Source of the DNA: Streptomyces sp. ISL-87
GTDB lineage: Bacteria; Actinomycetota; Actinomycetes; Streptomycetales; Streptomycetaceae
Length of the DNA stretch: 64,000 nt
Assembly (NCBI RefSeq): GCF_018614095.1
Contig: NZ_JAGGOY010000018.1
Location: 1 to 64,000, forward strand
Direction of reading: 5' to 3'
Under the pieces are notes generated by a model. The model was not told where the DNA came from and did not search any database. It saw nothing but the letters and a program-made list of their open reading frames with translations. Positions 1-5,587 of the stretch are shown here, piece by piece; position 1 is the stretch's first letter; every line of letters starts with the position of its first letter. The translations under genes were made by a program, and so were the position numbers.

Positions 1-1
1 A

Positions 2-1033
2 AATGATCCATTCGCCGGTCGGTCTAAGGCCGCCCGACTGCTGAGGGTTGCCGGTGGCCGTCTGCTCCCGGTGAAGAAGAACGCCCGGCTGCTCGACCGG
101 CCCGACGGCCTGTGGAACGCCCTCTTCGAAGCGGTACCGCGCATCGGGAGTGCCGTACTGGTCTCGGGGTGGCTTGAGTCGGTCTTCTCCCAGGAGTATG
201 CCGCCGGCCTGCGGACGCTGCTGCATCGGCTGTACGCGGCTCGCGGCCCGGTCGCCGGCGACGCGCTGCGCAGAGCGGTGTGGCAGGCGGTGACCGATCC
301 CTACATTCTCGACGATGTGCCGCCCGAGCGGCTGCGGGCCTGGCGCGGTAGCAACGACCGTGACGTGCGGCTGTTGCTCGAAGCCCTCGCGGCCCTCGGG
401 GCCGTCCGAAGCGACGATGACACCGTGGAGCTGACCGGTCAGGGCAGGCGGGCCGTGGCCGTGATGCGCGGCGAACCGCTCCCCGGAGAACCGGTGTTCC
501 AGCTGCGCATCGATCTGGAGGACGTTGTCGAACCGGCGGTCTGGCGACGTGTGCTGGTGCCGGCCGCGGCCCGGCTCGACCAAGTGCATGCTGTGATCCA
601 GGCTGTCATGGGCTGGGAGAACAGCCATATGCACGCCTTCACCGTGGACGGCGTCCAGTACGGCCGGGCAAACACCGAGCTCGACTTCGGGGACGAGCGG
701 GGCGTCACTCTCGGCGCCCTGCTCAAGGAGGGAGGGAGCCTTGTGTACACGTACGACTTCGGTGACTCCTGGGACCACCGCGTCACGGTGGAGCACCGGA
801 TCGCAGCCGAGGCGGACCGGACCTATCCCGTCTGCGTAGCCGGTTCCGGCGCCTGCCCTCCTGAGGACTGCGGAGGCGCCGGGGCCTATGAAGACCTCAA
901 GCGGACTCTCGCCGATCCGACGCGGACGGAGCACGACGACCTCGTGCGGTGGCTTGGCCTTGACTCCGGGGTGGGGTTCGACCCGGCCCGGTTCACCCCC
1001 GGCGATGCCAATGACAGACTCCAGCAGATGTAA
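2..1033 (+). CDS. pRiA4b ORF-3-like protein, 5' end outside window
   Basis: The frame is open from base 2, so the start lies upstream of the window; the first in-frame GTG is at 71, but the codons before it (reading GRSKAARLLRVAGGR) look like protein. The C-terminal half matches the plasmid pRiA4b ORF-3-like family: EPAVWRRVLVPA, HAVIQAVMGW and YTYDFGDSWDH are its recognisable segments. I recognise no domain in the N-terminal half. The family has no established biochemical function and is often found on plasmids and other mobile DNA, which suits the remnants just downstream. The family call is firm, the role unknown. Confidence 0.8.
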   Translation, partial: NDPFAGRSKAARLLRVAGGRLLPVKKNARLLDRPDGLWNALFEAVPRIGSAVLVSGWLESVFSQEYAAGLRTLLHRLYAARGPVAGDALRRAVWQAVTDPYILDDVPPERLRAWRGSNDRDVRLLLEALAALGAVRSDDDTVELTGQGRRAVAVMRGEPLPGEPVFQLRIDLEDVVEPAVWRRVLVPAAARLDQVHAVIQAVMGWENSHMHAFTVDGVQYGRANTELDFGDERGVTLGALLKEGGSLVYTYDFGDSWDHRVTVEHRIAAEADRTYPVCVAGSGACPPEDCGGAGAYEDLKRTLADPTRTEHDDLVRWLGLDSGVGFDPARFTPGDANDRLQQM

Positions 1034-1153
1034 CCCACCCGTCCCGGGCGCCACCCCTGGGCGGGCTCGGTGTGGGCGCGCGGCCCTCGTACTCTCGCGC
1101 CCGAGAGTCGGACGGTGCCGAAGGGCTGCGGGGAGCGGTCCCGGCTCAGCTGA

Positions 1154-1780
1154 CATGGCGGATGCCCCAGTAAGAAGACTTTGGCGCTCCAGATCGGACA
1201 CAACCGGTCGGCGCGGGGTCTGCAGGGCGTGATCTTCACCCGAGACGACCGGGCGGGCGAGGGCAAGTTGTCCTCCCGCCTGGGCTTGGTGACGGAGGCG
1301 GTCGAGGCCGCCCCCGGCATGGATCTCTACGCCTATCTGGTGGGGCAGATGTCCAAGGGCGGGAAGGTCGACTACGTCATCGTGGACGAGGCGCAGTTCC
1401 TTGCGCCCGAGCAGATCGACCAGCTGGCCCGCGTCGTGGACGACCTGGACCTCGACGTCTTCGCCTTCGGCATCACCACGGACTTCCGCACCAAGCTCTT
1501 CCCAGGCTCGCAGCGGCTGATCGAGCTGGCCGACCGGATAGAGACCCTCCAGGTCGAGGCGATGTGCTGGTGCGGGGCGCGGGCCACGCACAACGCCCGT
1601 ACGGTCGGCGGCGAGATGGTGGTGGAGGGCGAGCAGGTCGTCGTGGGCGACGTCAACCGCTCGCCGGAGGAGGTGGGCTACGAGGTCCTGTGCCGCCGCC
1701 ACCACCGCCGCCACATGACGAGCGCCGCGGCCCACGCGGCCGCCATCTCCCCGGACGTCCTGCCCGTCACCTCCGCCTGA
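1154..1780 (+). pseudogene. Thymidine kinase remnant lacking its P-loop
   Basis: From the TTG at 1181 this frame gives about 199 residues clearly of type II thymidine kinase: LALQIGHNRSARG, VDYVIVDEAQFL (Walker B/lasso region), FGITTDFRTKLFPGS, and the zinc-site cysteines in MCWCGARATHN and VLCRRHHRR. An intact enzyme starts about 17 residues earlier with a P-loop like GTMDCGKSTLALQI. Here the codons before LALQI read HGGCPSKKT, directly after an in-frame TGA at 1151, so the ATP-binding loop is destroyed. The remainder has no internal stop, so the damage is probably recent. Translation from 1181 could occur, but kinase activity is not expected. Confidence 0.8.
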
Positions 1781-1990
1781 GCGTCTTCTGCCGGGCTGGG
1801 TCGGCGTCCCAGCCGATCCGGTTCGGCAGCCGGTGGATCCGGTCCGGGCCAGCTTGCCCGGCCTCCGCCGCCAACGCCCAGCCGTTCTAACGCACTTACG
1901 CGCGTCGACGTGGGCGAACCGATGCGCGAACCGCTCGTGCAACTCGACCAGCCCTGACGCCACCCACGGGCATCCGCCTGTGGCGGTCTC
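1781..1990 (-). mobile_element. Degenerate IS701-type transposase fragment
   Basis: On the minus strand two short blocks in different frames resemble the N-terminus of IS701-family transposases: LVELHERFAHRFAHVDAR (about 1960 down to 1905) and, after a frame change, NGWALAAEAGQAGPDRIHR followed by GWDADPARQ (about 1890 down to 1790). In intact members these blocks are joined by a segment ending in ERKNGW, which is missing. No terminal inverted repeats were found and the rest of the transposase is absent. The assignment rests on remembered family motifs and is moderately confident. Confidence 0.55.
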
Positions 1991-2438
1991 CGCGCACCTC
2001 CCCCCGAGCCGGCCCGGGGGAGGAGGGGGCAGGCCGACCCCGTGTCGACGTCGGAATCGGCGCGTACCACATGCAGGCCTCGACGGACCTACGGGCCGGT
2101 CGCCGCGTCCGGTGAATCTCCGCGGGCCAAGAAACACCGAAGCTCCACAGAATTGAGTCTCCGTTGAGGTTTCTCGGGGAGCAGCCGCCTCCCGGCCCCC
2201 GTGCAGAAATTCGGACGAGTCAAATTCCCTATATGCAGGGCCTGGAATCACAAAGAAAAGGTAAAGGGGAGGCGAGTGGAGGCGAGATTCCGAGTATTGA
2301 ATATGCAACTACCTGCATCTTATGTCCAGATTGTCGCCTTCCGCGCGTCTGCTTGCGTTCGGAAGTCGGTGTGATATGTCCGATCTGTGTCAGATTCTAT
2401 GGCATTTGGGGAGGCGGTGCGGCGCGCCCAGGCCTCAA
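1991..2438. other. Non-coding stretch, no supported gene
   Basis: I see no credible gene. The part from about 2190 to 2440 is noticeably richer in A/T than its surroundings and has no G/C third-position bias in any frame, so the open frame at 2164-2442, despite two CxxC pairs, is not accepted as coding. The section ends at the promoter at 2439. Confidence 0.5.
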
Positions 2439-2467
2439 TTGACATGCCCGATGGGTGTTCGTAACGT
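2439..2467 (+). promoter_or_regulatory. Housekeeping-type promoter, TTGACA-N17-TAACGT
   Basis: A perfect -35 TTGACA (2439-2444) is followed after 17 bases by TAACGT (2462-2467), a good -10 match for the HrdB-type sigma factor. Transcription would start near 2474, about 35 bases before the small membrane protein at 2509. It is the best promoter sequence I found in the window and lies upstream of the precursor peptide genes, to which it might also read through. Confidence 0.6.
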
Positions 2468-2508
2468 TGGGATCACGCCAGGCGGTGACCAGCCAAGGCG
2501 GAGTGGCG

Positions 2509-2742
2509 GTGCAGAACAAGCGATCTGCACGGTTTCGAAACAACTACGGGGGTAGTTCTGTGCACGGCGGGGACTCAGGTGGTTACGGCGGGGACAGTGG
2601 ATCTGCGGGCATTGCAGCCGGCAGTGGGTCCCAAGGTGGCGGCCACAAAACTTACAAGGATGACCTGCGAGAGTGGGCTCCTATCTTCGGCATCAGCGCG
2701 GCTGTCATCGTGATCGGCCTGCTTGTGGTAGCCCTTTTCTGA
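2509..2742 (+). CDS. Small Gly-rich tail-anchored membrane protein
   Basis: This encodes a 77-residue protein. GTG 2509 is chosen because AAGGCGGAG sits 6-7 bases upstream; GTG 2503 is an alternative. Residues 13-47 are rich in Gly/Ser (GGSSVHGGDSGGYGGDSG), a short charged segment KTYKDDLREW follows, and residues 58-77 (APIFGISAAVIVIGLLVVAL) form one hydrophobic helix at the extreme C-terminus, so it is probably tail-anchored with the Gly-rich part in the cytoplasm. I recognise no family. It lies about 370 bases before the precursor genes on the same strand and may serve the RiPP cluster, but that is only inference from position. Confidence 0.5.
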   Translation: MQNKRSARFRNNYGGSSVHGGDSGGYGGDSGSAGIAAGSGSQGGGHKTYKDDLREWAPIFGISAAVIVIGLLVVALF

Positions 2743-3115
2743 CGGGCGCTCCTGACTGCCGCCGCGCCCGTGACCTCGCGGAACGGTGACGCTTCTCCCC
2801 CTGCGCCTGCTCCTTCGAGCTCGTCGGGGGCCTCGGTGAATGTCGAGCGGGCTCCCATCCGGCGCGAACTCCTTTCGGTTTATCTCTGAGTCCTTCTCGT
2901 GTTTGCCGGTGCTTTTCTGTGCCTCGGATCCGAGTCGGGCAGGGGCGCGTCGTTCTGTGTATCAGAAACCGCCTCCTCATTCTTTCCCACCTTTTTCTCA
3001 GTGGTGCGGATTCGTTTCTCCATGCCTGGTTATGCGGCGCACTCCTGTGCGCCCTCTCGTTGGCATGGGTAAATTCCGGCGCTCTATGTGCCGATGGAAG
3101 GGAGGTGAGAAAGCC
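2743..3115 (+). promoter_or_regulatory. Upstream/leader region of the precursor operon
   Basis: There is no supported gene here. The region is pyrimidine-rich and lower in GC than the flanking genes, as expected for a promoter and untranslated leader. It contains a small perfect hairpin (GGCGCAC-TCCT-GTGCGCC, 3036-3053). A weak promoter candidate is TTGGCA (3060-3065) with CTATGT about 18 bases downstream; neither hexamer is strong. It ends in GGGAGGTGAG just before the first precursor start. Regulation from here is inferred from position only. Confidence 0.4.
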
Positions 3116-3262
3116 ATGGAGAACAACAACATGGATGTCCCGGTTCAGCACGAGGACATCGCCATCGAGGAACTCGCGGACACGGCCGGTGCGGGCACCG
3201 CGTTCTGTGTCGGGTCGGCTGGTTGCCCCAGCTCGGCCGGAACTGCGTCCAGCTTCGGCTAG
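3116..3262 (+). CDS. RiPP precursor peptide 1 (48 aa)
   Basis: This is a short acidic leader followed by a Gly/Ser/Thr/Cys core. The leader holds the shared block EDIAIEELADTAGA; Glu and Leu stand at -8 and -7 from the Gly-Ala pair, the classic double-glycine pattern read by C39 peptidases. Cleavage after Ala26 would leave a 22-residue core beginning GTAFCVGSAG and ending CPSSAGTASSFG. Its two cysteines and many Ser/Thr are substrates for the YcaO/SagB and LanB enzymes encoded downstream. A near-perfect Shine-Dalgarno (GGGAGGTGAG) lies 7 bases before the ATG. Compared with copies 3-5, about three residues are missing between the first Cys block and the Cys-Pro, so its product should differ in ring spacing. 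Confidence 0.85.
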   Translation: MENNNMDVPVQHEDIAIEELADTAGAGTAFCVGSAGCPSSAGTASSFG

Positions 3263-3308
3263 AGGCCCTTTCCGCCTCCGTAACGGATTTTGAGAGGAGG
3301 TGAAAATC

Positions 3309-3470
3309 ATGGAGAACATGCAGAACATGGAGATCGTCGAGGAGTTCGACGACATCGCCATCGAGGAGCTCGGTGACATGGCCGGTGCCGGTGGCACGAC
3401 CAACACCGGTGGCACCTTCGGTTCGACCACTTGCCCCGCCTGCATCGGTACCGCGTTCAGCTGGAGCTGA
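3309..3470 (+). CDS. RiPP precursor peptide 2 (53 aa)
   Basis: The leader block DDIAIEELGDMAGA aligns exactly with the other copies, with the Gly-Ala site after residue 27. The 26-residue core starts GGTTNTGGTFG, then STTCPACIGTAFSWS. It is the divergent member: the first conserved Cys (CxG in the others) is replaced by Thr, the two cysteines form Cys-Pro-Ala-Cys, and the tail carries Phe and Trp. An almost ideal Shine-Dalgarno (GAGGAGGTGA) precedes ATG 3309. Expected processing is the same as copy 1, with fewer azoles near the N-terminus. Confidence 0.85.
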   Translation: MENMQNMEIVEEFDDIAIEELGDMAGAGGTTNTGGTFGSTTCPACIGTAFSWS

Positions 3471-3524
3471 CGCGGACCTGCAAGGGCGCTGTGTGCACCC
3501 CCTGTTGACGAGAGGAGGTGAACA

Positions 3525-3683
3525 GTGAACGACACCATCGCGGACACGGACCTCGACCTCTTCGAGGACGTAGCCATCGAGGAGCTGTCCGACGCCAGCG
3601 GCGCGGGCTGGTGCCTCGGCTCGGCCGGCACCTTCGGTTGCCCGAGCTCGGCCGGATCGTACGGCACCACGACATCGCACTGA
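3525..3683 (+). CDS. RiPP precursor peptide 3 (52 aa)
   Basis: It starts at GTG 3525, seven bases after AGAGGAGGTG. Leader block EDVAIEELSDASGA; cleavage after Ala27 gives a 25-residue core: GWCLGSAGTFG then CPSSAGSYGTTTSH. It shows the family core pattern Cys-(Leu/Phe/Val)-Gly-(Ser/Thr)-x-Gly-x-x-Gly-Cys-Pro-(Ser/Thr)-(Ser/Cys)-x-Gly. The use of GTG while keeping a strong ribosome site suggests slightly lower translation than the ATG copies. Confidence 0.85.
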   Translation: MNDTIADTDLDLFEDVAIEELSDASGAGWCLGSAGTFGCPSSAGSYGTTTSH

Positions 3684-3708
3684 CGTCTCGACGCGCGCAG
3701 GAGAACAC

Positions 3709-3876
3709 ATGAACGACGATGCAATCCTCGCAGCCGAGCTGTCGGTCGGCCACACCGAGGACATCAGCATCGAGGACCTGACCGACGCCACGGGCGGCAG
3801 CTTCTGCCTCGGCACGGTCGGATGCGCGGGCTGCCCCTCCTCGGCCGGATCCGTCGGTACCGCCAGCTCTCACTGA
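3709..3876 (+). CDS. RiPP precursor peptide 4 (55 aa)
   Basis: Leader block EDISIEDLTDATGG ends in a true Gly-Gly pair with Asp-Leu at -8/-7, the best C39 site of the set. The 25-residue core is SFCLGTVGCAG then CPSSAGSVGTASSH and has three cysteines. Its ribosome-binding site (GCAGGAGAACAC) is weaker than those of the other copies. The gap to copy 3 is only 25 bases, so the two are almost certainly on one transcript; a 169-base gap containing a hairpin follows. Confidence 0.85.
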   Translation: MNDDAILAAELSVGHTEDISIEDLTDATGGSFCLGTVGCAGCPSSAGSVGTASSH

Positions 3877-3916
3877 GTCGCAAGGCCGCGGGCCCGGCAT
3901 CGCCAGGACGGCCGTC

Positions 3917-3945
3917 GGACGAGGTTCATGCAGAGAACCTCGTCC
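3917..3945 (+). terminator. Hairpin between precursors 4 and 5
   Basis: A perfect 11-bp stem (GGACGAGGTTC and its complement, 3917-3927 and 3935-3945) encloses a 7-base loop. No T-run follows, which is common for streptomycete terminators, so it may terminate, attenuate or stabilise the upstream mRNA. It separates the first four precursors from the fifth. Confidence 0.5.
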
Positions 3946-4045
3946 ACGGGTCGACGGCGACGCCGGGTGCCGTTGCCGGCACTTCTCAGTATGGCGGACC
4001 ACGGCCTTCGCGGCCGGACCGATTCCCAGGAAGGAGGTGAAAGAC

Positions 4046-4213
4046 ATGAACTCTCTCGACGTCATGCACACCGAGATCGACGCCGCCGGCAACGCCCTGG
4101 CGGAGGACATCGCGATCGAGGAGCTGACCGAGGCGGGTGGCACCAACTGCTTCGGCACGCTCGGATCGATGGGCTGCCCGACCTGCTTCGGCACGTACGG
4201 CTGCGCCACCTGA
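4046..4213 (+). CDS. RiPP precursor peptide 5 (55 aa)
   Basis: Leader block EDIAIEELTEAGG is one residue shorter between Leu and Gly-Gly than in the other copies. The probable core of 23 residues starts TNCFGTLGSMG and ends CPTCFGTYGCAT; with four cysteines it is the most Cys-rich product and would carry most azoles. The ribosome-binding site (GGAAGGAGGTGAAAGAC) is almost fully complementary to the 16S rRNA tail. It is set apart from copy 4 by 169 bases and followed 33 bases later by a terminator-like hairpin that closes the precursor block. Confidence 0.85.
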   Translation: MNSLDVMHTEIDAAGNALAEDIAIEELTEAGGTNCFGTLGSMGCPTCFGTYGCAT

Positions 4214-4246
4214 TGCACCGTCATCAGTGTGGCTGAGTAACGCCTC

Positions 4247-4315
4247 GGGTGCTGCGCCCCCGCCGCTGGATCACCTTCCAACGGGTGACGGGGCGCAGCA
4301 CCCTTCCAGTTTTTG
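4247..4315 (+). terminator. Intrinsic terminator/attenuator after precursors
   Basis: A perfect 14-bp G/C-rich stem (4247-4260 with 4290-4303) around a 29-base loop is followed within a few bases by GTTTTTG. It lies between the last precursor and the P450 gene, with no room for a strong separate promoter. Partial read-through would make much more precursor mRNA than enzyme mRNA, the usual arrangement in bacteriocin operons. Confidence 0.75.
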
Positions 4316-4354
4316 TTACGGCATGAAAGTGCCAGGCCGTTAAGGAATGTGGGA

Positions 4355-5587
4355 GTGTCAACGACTGAAAGTGCGCGACGAGTGTGGCGCTGGTTCGCCA
4401 TGCAGGAGGACTCCGCCGCCGACAACACCGATCTCTTCGCGCAGCTGGTCACAGAGTCGCCCGTTGTTCACTTTCCCGGGCTGTGGGTCATCTCGCGCCA
4501 CGATCTGGTGGCGAAATTCAGCAACCATCCCGGCCTCACCATGGTCAGCCCCGACTTCCCGGCCGACATGCGGGAGGAGAATCCGGACTTCACCGAGTTC
4601 TTCGGAAATTCGATGTCCGTGCGGGCGCCGGATGATCACCGCAGGCTCCGCGGCGTACTCGCCCGGGAATTCACAGGACGGTCCGTCGAGCGTCTGCGCG
4701 AGAAGATCTCTCACATCATCGACACGCTTTTGGCCGGTCCCACGGCCGAGGGCGGATGCGAGTTCGTGTCCCGCATAGCGGTCCCCCTTCCCTCTCTGGT
4801 CACAGCGGCGCTGCTCGACCTGCCCGAGGAGGACTGGGCCCAGGTCACGACGTGGTCGCGGGGCATGCTGGCCCAGTTGGGCAAGAGCTTTCCCGGCAAC
4901 CGGCCGGCAGCGGACCCCATTTCCGTCGAGGGCTTCCAGGAACTGCGCGCCTACGTCGAATCGGTGGTCCGCGAACGGGACGCACTCAATGCCACCGACG
5001 TCATCTCCCGCCTCAACGCGGCGCGCCGCAGCGGGCAGCTGAGCCATGACGAGGTCGTCAACATGGTTCTACTGCTCTTCATGACCGGGGTCGATACGGT
5101 CACCAGCGGCCTGACCAACGCCCTTCTCTGTCTGCTCACTCGGCCGGCGGAATGGCAGCGGGTCGCCGAGGACCCTGGGAAATTTGCTGCCCCGGCCTTT
5201 GCAGAATCGATCCGCCTGCTCGCGCCGGTCACCTTCGGGGCACGTGTTGCCGCTGAGGACCTGTCGATCGGAAATGTCGTCATAGGCAAGGGGGAGATCG
5301 TGCTGCTCGCTTTCGCCGCCGCCAATCTCGACCCCCGCCGGTTCGAGGCACCCCTCGAATTCCGCTGGGACCGTACTCAGAACGCCGGAATGTCGTTCGG
5401 CCACGGCGCCTATTTCTGCCTCGGTGCTGGGCTGGGCTCTCTCCAGTCCGAGTTGTTGCTCGCCCGGCTGGCCCAGAACGGCGTCGCGCTCGCGCAATCC
5501 GAGGACTCCCTTCCCTGGCGCAGTGAGCTGACCTTCAACAGCCCCGCCGTCCTCCCCGTGCGGCTGGGAACCGGGCTGGAGGTGTGA
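4355..5587 (+). CDS. Cytochrome P450 of the RiPP cluster
   Basis: This is a haem monooxygenase of about 410 residues, the usual size for soluble bacterial P450s. Visible motifs: I-helix FMTGVDTVTSG (residues 242-252), the ExxR motif ESIR (284-287), and the haem-cysteine loop FGHGAYFCLGAG with the ligand Cys355. The haem loop has Phe where most P450s have His or Arg before the Cys-x-Gly, and the I-helix has Asp-Thr-Val rather than Glu/Asp-Thr-Thr, so its redox chemistry may be specialised. GTG 4355 is chosen for the upstream AAGGA; ATG 4400 is possible. The C-terminal stop overlaps the next start. Likely role: hydroxylation or oxidative cross-linking of the modified peptide. No ferredoxin gene is nearby. 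Confidence 0.9.
   Translation: MSTTESARRVWRWFAMQEDSAADNTDLFAQLVTESPVVHFPGLWVISRHDLVAKFSNHPGLTMVSPDFPADMREENPDFTEFFGNSMSVRAPDDHRRLRGVLAREFTGRSVERLREKISHIIDTLLAGPTAEGGCEFVSRIAVPLPSLVTAALLDLPEEDWAQVTTWSRGMLAQLGKSFPGNRPAADPISVEGFQELRAYVESVVRERDALNATDVISRLNAARRSGQLSHDEVVNMVLLLFMTGVDTVTSGLTNALLCLLTRPAEWQRVAEDPGKFAAPAFAESIRLLAPVTFGARVAAEDLSIGNVVIGKGEIVLLAFAAANLDPRRFEAPLEFRWDRTQNAGMSFGHGAYFCLGAGLGSLQSELLLARLAQNGVALAQSEDSLPWRSELTFNSPAVLPVRLGTGLEV

Noticed and set aside
2164..2442. Open frame of 92 codons with two CxxC pairs upstream of the RiPP cluster
   Set aside because: Third positions are not G/C biased, there is no ribosome site, and the A/T-rich composition looks non-coding.
3877..4045. Possible sixth precursor between copies 4 and 5
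   Set aside because: All frames lack the leader block and the Gly-Gly site; the only ATG gives an Arg-rich peptide without a ribosome site.
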